A stretch of DNA of 64,000 bases, taken from the NCBI GenBank assembly GCA_963798705.1, contig CAWCTW010000005.1, positions 868,001-932,000 of the forward strand. Direction: 5' to 3'. Below the pieces are notes generated by a model that was given only the letters and a program-made list of their open reading frames with translations, had not been told where the DNA came from and searched no databases. Positions 50,591 through 59,333 of the stretch are shown here, one piece after another. The translations under genes and the position numbers were made by a program. Every line of letters starts with the position of its first letter. The first letter of the stretch is position 1. Source of the stretch: AC-56 sp963798705. GTDB taxonomy: Bacteria > Actinomycetota > Thermoleophilia > Solirubrobacterales > 70-9.

Positions 50591-51857
50591 ACCCATCGCC
50601 GTCAAGCGCAACTAAGACGTCGCGCCACCGTAGACGGCGCTCTTTCGGAGCTGCGGCAAAACGATGCCCCCAATATCGCCGGTACGCCTGAGTGGACTCA
50701 AGGCTCCGCGCGATCCGGATCGACGTCGTCGCCCAGCATCCGACCCCAAACGCTAGCCCGACCGTTGTACCCGTCGGAGTTGGGCAGGGCGCGATCTGGA
50801 TCACGATGCCGTGGCCCCGTTCGTGGCCCCAATTTGAGCGAAAGTCAGCGAACTGAGCCGACCTGAAATGGCTCTACAGAGCCAAGTAGCACCTCAGGTG
50901 ACCCGGTGCAACAAGGTTGAGGGCCTTGTGGGCTGAATAGGCCCGTGGAGGTTCGACTCCTCTCAGGCGCATAATTACCTGCAAACCGGCTATTTCTGGT
51001 CCAGCTGCGAACGTCTTCCCAACGCGCGATTTGGGGCCCGTGGCCCCAATTTGTTAGACGGCCCCCGCAATCGCGTGCGCCGTCGATCGCCCGGATTAGC
51101 CTCGCCCGGCTGATCCTGCCGTAGCACGCGGATCTCTGCCTCGTGGATCTCCTCGTCGTCTGTGGCGTTGATGTCGGATCCGGAGAACGGGCGCGGGCCT
51201 AAACGGCGCGCCCATCTCGAGCTCGACCGACAGCCGAGAGCGGCGCCTTTGTGAGCTCCTCGAAGGAGGTGGGGCCCTTGGTGGTTTCGGAGGACGTGGC
51301 GGGGGTGGATCCCGCCGGCGTGGATGAGACCGCCGGCGGGAGCCCCCGCGTTTGGGGTGAGAGGACCCGGCTTGCGCCGGACTCGGCGCCGGGACATCGG
51401 CCGGTGGCTTAGACCTAGCCGATTCCGTATCCGACGCCGAGTCCGAGGCGAACCTCTCGAGTCAGCTTTGATAATTCGTCCGTGTGGGCAGTGAGCGCGC
51501 CATAGAGAAAGGCGTTGACATACGCGGGTACGTGAGATGCAGCTCAACGAACTAGGACCGGTCCCGGCGGGAGCGTCTGCGGGCCCGATCGCTCCTGATC
51601 TCTCGCGGAGTCCAAGGGAGCCCCCCGGGCGTGGGCGGAGGGGCGTCTGGATCCAGGCTTCGACGGAACCAATCGCGGGACCGCCTGAGCAAGTGTCCTC
51701 GTTTCATCTCCGCAACCCGCAGGGTTGCGCCCGGGTTTCGGGCTGGCTCGAAGTCGTAGCGTGGCGACCTCGGCTGTTGCCTCTGGGTCGGGGTCTACGC
51801 CGGCGCCTGTCCATCACCCAGCTGCGGCAAGAGCGTTCCCTGGAGCACATGAAGCTG
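50591..51857. other. Gene-free island boundary
   Basis: 1.27 kb with no convincing gene. It contains a third copy of GTGGCCCCAATTTG (50823-50836, in GTGGCCCC-GTTC-GTGGCCCC), the truncated tRNA-Leu repeat (50912-51105), and decayed sequence near 51340-51470 related to 19855-20030. Frames spanning 50990-51547 and 51537-51890 look random. Confidence 0.6.
50912..51105 (+). repeat. Right direct repeat (truncated tRNA-Leu copy), candidate att site
   Basis: 50912-50971 repeats the anticodon stem to the 3' end of tRNA-Leu with three differences. Two of them (A to G and T to C) are compensatory: the variable arm changes from GAGC/GCTC to GGGC/GCCC and still pairs. The 5' half of the tRNA is absent, so this is not a functional gene. 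Similarity to 18816-18950 continues to about 51105. Confidence 0.8.
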
Positions 51858-53459
51858 CTACTCGATGTGCTCGTACGCCGGCAGGGTTAGGAACTCGACG
51901 AAATCGTCCGCCAGCGCGACTCGCTCGAACAGGTCGCGCGACTCATCCGGGCGCCCCTCGCCGTAGAAGAAATCGTCGCCGACCTCCGAACGAATCTGCT
52001 CGAGCTCCTCCGTGACGAGCTGCCGCACCAGCTCCAGCGTGATCTCCCGCCCGTCCTCGAGACGCGCGCCGTGGCGCACCCACTGCCACACCTGCGCGCG
52101 GGCGATCTCTGCGGTCGCTGCATCCTCCATCAGATTGTGGATGGAGGCGGCGCCATTGCCCCTTAGCCAGGAGGAGATGTACTGGATGCCTACGTTGATG
52201 TCGTTGCGAAGGCCGGCCTCGCTGATCGTCCCTGGAGTCGACGGGACGTCGAGCAGGCGGTCAGCGCTGAGCGTGTCCTCGTCCCGTCGGCGTTCGAGCT
52301 GGTTTGGCCGTTGTCCCAGGACCCGGTCGAACTCGTCCGTAGCCACCGCCACCAGGTCAGGATGGGCTACCCAGGTTCCATCGAAGCCGTCGGCTGCCTC
52401 GCGCCGCTTGTCCTCACGCACCTTCGCGATCGCCTGCTCGTTGATCTCCGGGCGGCGACGGCTCGGGATGAAGGCCGCCATTCCTCCGATCGCATGCGCA
52501 CGGCGCCGGTGACAGGTCCGGACAAGCAGCTCGGTGTAGGCGCGCATGAATGGGACCGTCATCGTCACCTGCGCGCGGTCTGGAAGAAGGAAATCGTCAC
52601 GCGAACGGAACCGCTTGATCATCGAGAAGATGTAGTCCCAGCGCCCCGCATTGAGCCCGGCGGAGTGTTCGCGGAGCTCATACAGGATCTCCTCCATCTC
52701 GAACGCCGCCGGAACCGTCTCCACCAGGACGGTCGCCCTGACCGAGCCACGCGGGATGCCAAGTGCGTCCTGCGCGATGCAGAAGGCGTCATTCCACAGG
52801 CGTGCCTCGCGATGGCTTTCGAGCTTGGGAAGGTAGAAGTACGGCCCGGAGCCGCGTTCGATGAGCTCCGCCGCGTTCCGATGGACGAATAGGGCGAAAT
52901 CGAAGAACGCACCGGCCACCGCCTCTCCATTCACAATCACGTGCTTCTCCGGCAGGTGGAGGCCACGCGGCCGCACGATCAGGGTCGCCGGCTCGTCGGT
53001 GAGACGGTACTCGGCGCCATCGGCCGCAACGTGCGAGATCGTGCGACGCACCGCGTCGGCGAGATTCACCTGCCCACGGACCAGGTTGGTCCAGTAGGGG
53101 GAGTTCGAATCCTCGAAGTCCGCCATATAGCACCGCGCGCCGGACCCGAGAGCGTTGATGACCATTTTCCGGTCTGTCGGCCCCGTGATCTCGCAGCGCC
53201 GATCGGTGAGGTCGGCCGGTGCAGGCGCGACCGACCACGTACCCTCCCGAATCTCTCGAGTCTCGGGAAGGAAGCCCAGGGACCCACCGCCGTCGAGAGC
53301 GGCCTGTCTTGCTTGACGTGCCTCGAGCAGCTCGCGCCGGCGCTCATCGAGATCCCGGTGAAGGCGGGCCAGCAGCTCCAGTGCTCCAACGGTCAGGACC
53401 TCGTCGAAGCGCTCCTCGATCGGAGCCCGGACGTCTATCCCGGCTATAGCTACGCTCAT
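51858..53459 (-). CDS. aceB: Malate synthase A
   Basis: 533 residues from ATG 53459 (GAGGAGAG upstream). It condenses glyoxylate and acetyl-CoA to malate. The TIM-barrel core is clear: TGPTDRKMVINALGSGARCYMADFEDSNSPYW in outline, PRGLHLPEKHV, YFYLPKLESHREARLWNDAF, VLVETVPAAFEMEEILYELREHSAGLNAGRWDYIFSMIK, and GIQYISSWLRGNGAASIHNLMEDAATAEI. No isocitrate lyase is in view. It is the last gene of the C-N catabolic operon, suggesting that operon yields glyoxylate. Confidence 0.95.
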   Translation of the reverse strand: MSVAIAGIDVRAPIEERFDEVLTVGALELLARLHRDLDERRRELLEARQARQAALDGGGSLGFLPETREIREGTWSVAPAPADLTDRRCEITGPTDRKMVINALGSGARCYMADFEDSNSPYWTNLVRGQVNLADAVRRTISHVAADGAEYRLTDEPATLIVRPRGLHLPEKHVIVNGEAVAGAFFDFALFVHRNAAELIERGSGPYFYLPKLESHREARLWNDAFCIAQDALGIPRGSVRATVLVETVPAAFEMEEILYELREHSAGLNAGRWDYIFSMIKRFRSRDDFLLPDRAQVTMTVPFMRAYTELLVRTCHRRRAHAIGGMAAFIPSRRRPEINEQAIAKVREDKRREAADGFDGTWVAHPDLVAVATDEFDRVLGQRPNQLERRRDEDTLSADRLLDVPSTPGTISEAGLRNDINVGIQYISSWLRGNGAASIHNLMEDAATAEIARAQVWQWVRHGARLEDGREITLELVRQLVTEELEQIRSEVGDDFFYGEGRPDESRDLFERVALADDFVEFLTLPAYEHIE

Positions 53460-53485
53460 TCCAGCACTCTCCTCTCGCGCACGCA

Positions 53486-54958
53486 TCAGCTTCGTGCGCC
53501 GTCAGCGGGACTTGGTTCGTACACGGCGGCCTGCAGCGGGACGTCGTCCTGGTCCAGGCCTGCGGCCTGGACCAGACGGATAGCCCGCTCACGTGCTTCC
53601 TGCCGCAGCTCCAGTTCATCCGGCGCCGTGGTGACGATGCCGTCACGGAACAGCGCCCTCCCACCGACCCAGGTCTCGTGGATGCTCGCCGAGGTAGCGG
53701 ACCACACGAGCGCCTGAAGCGGGTCTTGATAGGTAACCCACTCCGGGTGACCGAGGTCGAAGAGGACAAAGTCCGCCTTCTTGCCTCGCTCGAGCGATCC
53801 GATCTCGTTGTCCATCCCGAGCGCGCGCGCTCCTTCGATCGTGGCCATCCGGAGGGCGCCCTGCGCATCCACGCTCGCCGGGTCACGGCGGGAATCCTTG
53901 AACAGCCCCGCCGCCAGATACATCTGACGCTTCAGGTCGAGGTTGCCCGAGGCCGAAACACCATCCGTGCCAAGCCCGACCGTCACCTCGGCATCCATCA
54001 TCTCCGGGTACTTGCCGACCCGGGTTGCACCCTTCGCAAGCTTCAGCGCTGTCCCGGGGCAGAACGCCACCTTCGTGTCGTGCTGCGCGAGCATCGCGAT
54101 CTCCTCCTCGCTCACCGCGGTCGCGTGCGCGAGCACGAGGTTGGATCCGAGCCCGTCCAGTGCCGCTATGCGCGCCACGGGCGTCCTGCCGTACCGCCGC
54201 TCCGCGAACTGCGCCTCCTCCACGGTCGACGCGATGTGATAGGTGGTGCCAACGCCGAGCTGCTCGGCGAGCTCCCTTGCGCCCGTGTGGAGCTCGGAGC
54301 TGCAAGGCTCCTTCCCCTGGATGTTCACCCAGCATCCGATGCGCCCGTCCCCCGCCCCATTCAGCTCCCGCACGCATCTCTCAAGCTCCTCGAGCGCGGT
54401 TGCGGCGTCCGGGAAGAAATGTCGGTCCATCATCTCGTCGGACCAGCCCCGAGGAACGGCTGCCGGCCGCACGTCCGCGGCATGGCGACCCGTCACGCCA
54501 CGGATTCCGAGCTCGCTGAGCGCCGGCACCGTAACCCGCGGGTCACGCAGCGCCCCCATGTCGAGGAAGCACGTCGTCCCGCTCCTGAGCATCTCGATCG
54601 CGCCGAGGATCACCGAGAGGCGCTCGTCCTCCTCGGCGAGCTGGCCGTAGAACGGCATCACCCAGTGGAAGACCCAAGCCCTCGTTCCCAGACAGTCCGG
54701 GAAGCTGGCTCGGCTCAACGTCTCGGAAAGGTGAACATGCGTGTCGATGAACCCGGGGGTTGCGCCGAGACGGCTGCCGTCGATCGTCACGTCCGTGGGC
54801 TCCGGTTCGAGCGACCGTGCCACCTCGCTCGCCGGACCGACGGCGAGCAACCGATCTCCCTCGACCACGAGGGTGGCGTCGCGGATCATCCGGTTCCCGG
54901 AATCGACCGTGAGTACGAACTCGAGGCCCTCGACGAAGATGCGTCCGTGGTGGCTCAT
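53486..54958 (-). CDS. Amidohydrolase-superfamily deaminase (TrzA/AtzA/guanine deaminase-like)
   Basis: 490 residues. Metal site HVHLSETLSR (ATPGFIDTHVHLSE), His in LVLAHATAVSEEEI and Asp in GLGTDGVSASGNLDLKRQMY are the cytosine/guanine deaminase-like subgroup signature. Members deaminate or dechlorinate N-heterocycles such as guanine, SAH/adenosine analogues and s-triazines. It overlaps the dihydropyrimidinase by 4 nt and probably acts in the same pathway. Substrate not predictable. Confidence 0.85.
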   Translation of the reverse strand: MSHHGRIFVEGLEFVLTVDSGNRMIRDATLVVEGDRLLAVGPASEVARSLEPEPTDVTIDGSRLGATPGFIDTHVHLSETLSRASFPDCLGTRAWVFHWVMPFYGQLAEEDERLSVILGAIEMLRSGTTCFLDMGALRDPRVTVPALSELGIRGVTGRHAADVRPAAVPRGWSDEMMDRHFFPDAATALEELERCVRELNGAGDGRIGCWVNIQGKEPCSSELHTGARELAEQLGVGTTYHIASTVEEAQFAERRYGRTPVARIAALDGLGSNLVLAHATAVSEEEIAMLAQHDTKVAFCPGTALKLAKGATRVGKYPEMMDAEVTVGLGTDGVSASGNLDLKRQMYLAAGLFKDSRRDPASVDAQGALRMATIEGARALGMDNEIGSLERGKKADFVLFDLGHPEWVTYQDPLQALVWSATSASIHETWVGGRALFRDGIVTTAPDELELRQEARERAIRLVQAAGLDQDDVPLQAAVYEPSPADGARS

Positions 54959-56340
54959 AGCACCGGCACGGACTCGCCTCGCCGAAGGAACTGGCCTTGC
55001 CCTCGCGCACCCACGAACGAGCCGTCATCGACGATGACCGAACCTCGCAACAGCACGGTCTGGATGCGCCCGCGAACGACCTGCCCTTCGTACGGGTTGT
55101 AGTCGCTCTCCGTGACTTGCGTCTCCGCGCTGAGCAGCGTCTCTTGCTCCGGGTCGAACACGACTAGATCGGCATCGGAGCCGGGGGCGATCTCGCCCTT
55201 GCGCGGATAGCACCCGAACAGCTTCGCCGGATTCGTAGCGATCAGCTCGACGAATCGATTCAGACCGAAACGTCCCTCGATCACCCCGTGCTGGTACATG
55301 AGAAGGGTTCGCCACTCGATACCCGGAACACCGTTGGGGATCTTCGGGAAGCTCTCCCGACCCATTTGCTTCTGGTCCTTGAACCTGAAGGGCGTGTGAT
55401 CCGTCGAGACGACCTGCAGCTCGTTCGTCTGAAGGCCCTTCCACAGCCGATCCTGATCCATCGGCGTGCGCAGCGGAGGACACATCACGTACTTCGAGCC
55501 ACCGAAGTCGGGCTCCATCAGCTTGTCCTCGGTGAGAAGCAGATACTGCGGACAGGTCTCCGCGTATGCAGGTAGTCCTCGCTCCTGCGCTGCGACCACC
55601 GCCTCCAGCGCCAGCGCCGAGGTCAGATGGACGACGTAGACCGGCACCCCGGCGAGCTCGGCGAGGGCGACGGCTCTTGCCGTTGCCTCGGACTCCGTTA
55701 CCGGCGGCCTCGTCACCGCGTTGAACGGCGGGTCCACGTGACCGGCGGCGATCGCCTCCTCCTCCAGAAGCTGGATGACCCTGCCGTTCTCGCAGTGCAT
55801 CAGCACGAAGGCTCCGTTCTCGGCGCTGCGACGCATCGCCTTGAAGATCACGTCGTCCTCGACCATTCGAGCTCCCGGGTACGCCATGAACAACTTGAAG
55901 CTCGGCGAGCCCTCGCGGACCAGCTCGTCGATCGCCGGGAAGAACTCGTCGGGGAGATCGGTGATTATCTGATGCAGGCCCCAGTCGACGACGGCCTTCT
56001 CGTCGGCGCGTTCGTACCATTCCTGGTGTGAATCGCGCGGGTCCTGACCCTTTCGCTGCACCGGGAAGTCGATGATCGACGTCGTGCCGCCAACCGCAGC
56101 CGCGACTGTTCCGGTATAGAAGTCGTCCGCCGTCACCGTGCCCTTCAGCGGGGTCTCGAGGTGCGTGTGCGGATCGACGCCACCCGGGAGCACCAGCTTC
56201 CCGGTGGCGTCGATGCGTCGGTCCGCATCGATTTCGGGGAGCGTACCCACCGCTTCGATCCTCTCGCCCTCGATCAGGACATCCGTCTCGATGGACTGCG
56301 AGGAGGTGACAACCCGGCCACCGCTGATGATGGTCCTCAT
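54955..56340 (-). CDS. hydA: Dihydropyrimidinase/hydantoinase-like cyclic amidohydrolase
   Basis: 461 residues. GGVDPHTHLETPLKGTVTADDF gives the first two metal His, SFKLFMAYPGARMVED the carboxylated Lys, LMHCENGRVI, VVHLTSALALEAV the other His, and STDHTPFRF the Asp. The enzyme opens dihydropyrimidines, hydantoins or related cyclic ureides such as allantoin. LSAETQVTESDYNPYEG near the end is typical of the hydantoinase branch. Neighbouring amidohydrolases and malate synthase suggest a ureide route to glyoxylate. Confidence 0.92.
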   Translation of the reverse strand: MRTIISGGRVVTSSQSIETDVLIEGERIEAVGTLPEIDADRRIDATGKLVLPGGVDPHTHLETPLKGTVTADDFYTGTVAAAVGGTTSIIDFPVQRKGQDPRDSHQEWYERADEKAVVDWGLHQIITDLPDEFFPAIDELVREGSPSFKLFMAYPGARMVEDDVIFKAMRRSAENGAFVLMHCENGRVIQLLEEEAIAAGHVDPPFNAVTRPPVTESEATARAVALAELAGVPVYVVHLTSALALEAVVAAQERGLPAYAETCPQYLLLTEDKLMEPDFGGSKYVMCPPLRTPMDQDRLWKGLQTNELQVVSTDHTPFRFKDQKQMGRESFPKIPNGVPGIEWRTLLMYQHGVIEGRFGLNRFVELIATNPAKLFGCYPRKGEIAPGSDADLVVFDPEQETLLSAETQVTESDYNPYEGQVVRGRIQTVLLRGSVIVDDGSFVGARGQGQFLRRGESVPVL

Positions 56341-57353
56341 CGATTCACCTCCGCGGTCGGAGCATCCTCGAGGTCGATCAGCTTGGTTGCGTTCCCTCTG
56401 CCGATCATCTCCAGGTGCTCTTCTGACAGTCCGACCGAGTTCAGCACCGTGACGAAACGATCAATGCCGCCGGGCACGTGCGGATAGTCGGACCCGAAGA
56501 CAAGCTGTTCAGGCCCAAAGGTCTCCAGCGCACACTTCAGCGCCGGCCCGTGCATTGTGCACGTGTCGTAGTACTGTTCACTGATGATCGCGGACGGCGG
56601 GCGCTCGATATTCTCCCGACATTCGGGAAACTGACGGTAATAGTTGTCGTAGCGCGGGAGGACGAACGGTATGGTGCCGCCGAGGTGCGTGAAGATCCAC
56701 CGGATCCCGGGGAACCTCTCGAACGTTCCGGCATAAGCCAGGCGCCCAACGGCGAACATGGTGTCCGCCATGAAGCCCATCGCCAGGGACATCGCGTACT
56801 CGCGGAGACCTTCCGTGCAGCACGCCACCGTCGGATGGCAGAACACGGTTGCGCGGCGACGGGATAGTTCCTCCCAAAGCGGTGAGAAACGCTCATCGTC
56901 CAGGTTGATTCGGTCGATGTTGGAGCAGACGACCACCCCGACCGCGTACGGCAGTGCGAGCGCCCTATCCAGCTCCTCGAGGGCAGCGTCGACGTCGGGC
57001 AGTGGCAGGCTGACGAACACACGCAGCCTCCCATCCGAGCCCGCTGCCAAATCGGAGAACTCGTCGTTCAGGTCCCGCGTCAGGGGCACGCGAATGTCCT
57101 TCGGAAACCGGAACATGTTGGGAGCGGACACCGAGAGAACCTGAACGTCGACGCCTGCGTCATCCATCAGCTCGATGCGATGCTCGAACGGCGGAAGGGG
57201 TTGAGGGACGGCTAACGCGACGCCGCCATCCTGGAGGACCACCAACCTGCCGTCATCACGGTAATAGTGTGTGAACCCGCTGTCCTCTCGCCGGCAGGCG
57301 TCGAGGTAGGAGTCAGGATAGTGGTGAGAATGCACATCGATGAGTCCGAGCAT
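56337..57353 (-). CDS. Amidohydrolase-2 family (ACMSD-like) decarboxylase/hydrolase
   Basis: 338 residues from ATG 57353, with AAGGAG before it. IDVHSHHYPDSYLD supplies the first metal His pair, FCHPTV and FTHLGGTIPFVLPRYDNYY further His residues, and VFGSDYPHVPGG the Asp. This is the aminocarboxymuconate-semialdehyde decarboxylase-type family; members decarboxylate aromatic acids or hydrolyse C-C or C-N bonds. It overlaps hydA by 4 nt. Confidence 0.87.
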   Translation of the reverse strand: MLGLIDVHSHHYPDSYLDACRREDSGFTHYYRDDGRLVVLQDGGVALAVPQPLPPFEHRIELMDDAGVDVQVLSVSAPNMFRFPKDIRVPLTRDLNDEFSDLAAGSDGRLRVFVSLPLPDVDAALEELDRALALPYAVGVVVCSNIDRINLDDERFSPLWEELSRRRATVFCHPTVACCTEGLREYAMSLAMGFMADTMFAVGRLAYAGTFERFPGIRWIFTHLGGTIPFVLPRYDNYYRQFPECRENIERPPSAIISEQYYDTCTMHGPALKCALETFGPEQLVFGSDYPHVPGGIDRFVTVLNSVGLSEEHLEMIGRGNATKLIDLEDAPTAEVNR

Positions 57354-57397
57354 CAGGTCTCCTTGTCTGTGTTCATCGGGGGATCGTCGGTCCTTGG

Positions 57398-58207
57398 TCA
57401 GCCATGCAGGCCAGCGTCCAGGAGGCCCTTCACCTGTGCACCATCGCTGAGCACGTGCGTCCCCGAGACGTAGCTCGCTCGCGGTGACGCGAGAAACGTC
57501 GCGACGCTCGCCACCTCGGCCGGCTCGCAGATTCGTCCCAGAGGCAACGTCTCGAGCACGATCTTTCGAGCCTCGTCCTGGCTGATCTCCCGATCGAGGG
57601 CGAAGCGCTTCTCGAGTCCATCCCAGCGATCGGTGTTCACGGGCCCTGGGTTGACCGTGTTGACCCGAACCCCATGCCGCCCATACTGCTCGGCCATCGC
57701 GGTGGCGAAGTTGAGGTCGGCGGCGTTTGCCACGCCGGCAGTGAGCTCCCAGTACGAGGACTTGATGCCGTCGTTTCCGACCACGAGAACGACGCTTCCG
57801 GACTCGCGCTCGCGCATATGCGGCAGGATCACGCTGCAGCATCGGACGTAGCCCATGAATTTGAGCTGGAGGCTGCTCATCCACTGATCCTCGGTGAGAC
57901 CCTCGAGGAGGCCGCCGGGGCTGCTGCCCGCGCACGTGATCAGGATGTCGACCTGTCCCAGAGCCTCGATTGCCTCATTCATGGTTCGGTCGACGTCAGC
58001 CTGGACGCTCATGTCACCCGGAAACGGCAAGACGGTGCCGCCGGTGGCGCTGCTCAGCTTCTCGGCTGCCTCGGAGAGACGACCTTCGTCCCGCGCGGTC
58101 ACGGCGACGTCGCACCCGTCCTCGGCCAGGAGTCGGGCGGTCTCGTGACCTATGCCCTTGCTCCCTCCGGTAACGATCGCCTTCAAACCGGCCAGTCCTA
58201 GATCCAT
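57398..58207 (-). CDS. SDR-family oxidoreductase with atypical active site
   Basis: 269 residues. KAIVTGGSKGIGHETARLLAEDG binds NAD(P); ITCAGSSPGGLLEGL is the NNAG region. Where YxxxK is expected the sequence is TAGVANAADLNF, so both catalytic Tyr and Lys appear lost, as in a known divergent SDR subgroup; VVLVVGNDGIKSSYWE replaces the Ser region. ASYVSGTHVLSDGAQVKGLLDAG is canonical in shape. It may bind rather than turn over substrate, or use other residues. Confidence 0.8.
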   Translation of the reverse strand: MDLGLAGLKAIVTGGSKGIGHETARLLAEDGCDVAVTARDEGRLSEAAEKLSSATGGTVLPFPGDMSVQADVDRTMNEAIEALGQVDILITCAGSSPGGLLEGLTEDQWMSSLQLKFMGYVRCCSVILPHMRERESGSVVLVVGNDGIKSSYWELTAGVANAADLNFATAMAEQYGRHGVRVNTVNPGPVNTDRWDGLEKRFALDREISQDEARKIVLETLPLGRICEPAEVASVATFLASPRASYVSGTHVLSDGAQVKGLLDAGLHG

Positions 58208-58223
58208 GATTCTCTCTTTCTCG

Positions 58224-59333
58224 CTACTCGATTACGAGCAGCTCGTTGGTATTCGTTACGTCGGACAAAAGATCGTGTCCGCCCTCGTCCACTGCGACGA
58301 TGTCCTTCACCTGAAAGCCGTGGGCGCCCGGGACCAGAACCACGGGCTCCGTGCCGAGGACCATCCCCGCCTCGATATGGGCGTCGCCATAGCTGCCGAT
58401 GTAGGGCTCCTCGTGAGCGAAGACCCCAATGCCATGGCCGAAGAAGCTCAGCGGTTCCCAGCCAAGGCGCCGAAACTGATCCGACACCTTCCGATAAACC
58501 TCCGCTCCGCTCGCTCCATCACGGATCGAGTCGAAGATGAGATCGCGACAAACCACGATGTTGGCCCAGGTCTCGCGCACCTCGGGCGCGGCCTCCTCCA
58601 CTACAGCGGTCCGACAGACTCCGGTGTGGTATCCGTCGAGAGTCCCGAACATCTCGAGCCGGACGACGTCTCCGCGCGTAAGCTCCTTCGTCGTTGGTCC
58701 GACATTCGGGAATTGGCTACGTTCGCCGCTCCCCAGAATGAGCCACGTGCAGCTGTCGGCACCAAGGGTCAGTAGCTTCGTCGTCGCTGCGGCAGCCAGG
58801 TCCATCTCGGTGTCGCCCGGGCGAACGCTCTCGATCGACTCCTTGATGGCACGGTCGGTGATGCGGGCGAGCCGGCGCATGACCTCGAGCTCGCGCGGGG
58901 TCTTGATGCGACGAAGCCGGTTGAAGATCGTGTGCGCGAGGCGCCATCGCACCTTCGGAAGCAGCCTCGACAGGTGCTCCATATCGCGCGCGGGCAGGTA
59001 GTCCGTCTCGATCGCCACCCTTCCGGCCTCCAGGCCCAGGTCTCTGAGGAGACCTGCCAGCGCCGGCATCGCGTCCTCCGCGAACTCCTCCCAGACTCGC
59101 ACCTCGGTCTCCGGCTCGAGCGCCCGAACGGTGGCGGCCTCCATGTCGACCGCATACAGGGAGCTCCCTTCGCGCGTCATCACCACCGCCGCGTGGCGCC
59201 ACCGTAGAATCGGTTGGGAGGGAACCACGAAGCCCGCCACGTAGGCAAAGTTCTCCGGCGACAGTGCAATCAGGCCGTCGAGGTCCTCGGCCTCCATCGC
59301 CTGAGCGCACTTCTCCAGGATGTCCTGGTTCAT
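58224..59333 (-). CDS. M24-fold protein, creatinase/aminopeptidase P-like without metal ligands
   Basis: 369 residues from ATG 59333, overlapping the dadA-like stop by 4 nt. N-terminal creatinase-type domain (ALSPENFAYVAGFVVPSQPILRWRHAAVVMTREG) and C-terminal pita-bread domain (FFGHGIGVFAHEEPYIG, GMVLGTEPVV). The five metal ligands of true peptidases are mostly lost: the Asp pair reads LEMFGTLDGYHTGVCRT and the last Glu is Lys (GFQVKDIV); His and one Glu stay. Creatinase works without metal in this way, so a C-N hydrolase is more likely than a peptidase. Confidence 0.85.
   Translation of the reverse strand: MNQDILEKCAQAMEAEDLDGLIALSPENFAYVAGFVVPSQPILRWRHAAVVMTREGSSLYAVDMEAATVRALEPETEVRVWEEFAEDAMPALAGLLRDLGLEAGRVAIETDYLPARDMEHLSRLLPKVRWRLAHTIFNRLRRIKTPRELEVMRRLARITDRAIKESIESVRPGDTEMDLAAAATTKLLTLGADSCTWLILGSGERSQFPNVGPTTKELTRGDVVRLEMFGTLDGYHTGVCRTAVVEEAAPEVRETWANIVVCRDLIFDSIRDGASGAEVYRKVSDQFRRLGWEPLSFFGHGIGVFAHEEPYIGSYGDAHIEAGMVLGTEPVVLVPGAHGFQVKDIVAVDEGGHDLLSDVTNTNELLVIE

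Larger units (their letters stand above)
18756..50971. mobile_element. Probable genomic island integrated at tRNA-Leu(GAG)
   Basis: About 32 kb bounded by direct repeats of the tRNA-Leu 3' end, with the intact tRNA on the left and only its 3' part on the right, as tyrosine-recombinase insertion leaves it. The contents (catabolic operons, three regulators, transporters) contrast with the housekeeping genes on the left. No integrase, relaxase, plasmid or phage gene is visible, so the element has either lost its machinery or moved with help in trans. The right flank (51.1-51.5 kb) has decayed sequence related to the left end, hinting at more than one insertion event. Confidence 0.65.

Noticed and set aside
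50912..50971. Second tRNA-Leu gene
   Set aside because: Only the anticodon stem to the 3' end is present; the 5' acceptor strand and D-arm are missing.
50990..51547. 185-residue minus-strand frame at the island border
   Set aside because: Arg/Pro-rich, no domain, and it covers the att repeat; judged non-coding. A short stretch reading TTKGPTSFEEL in another frame was too brief to call a helicase remnant.
51537..51890. 117-residue plus-strand frame
   Set aside because: Overlaps the malate synthase 3' end antisense and has no recognisable pattern.
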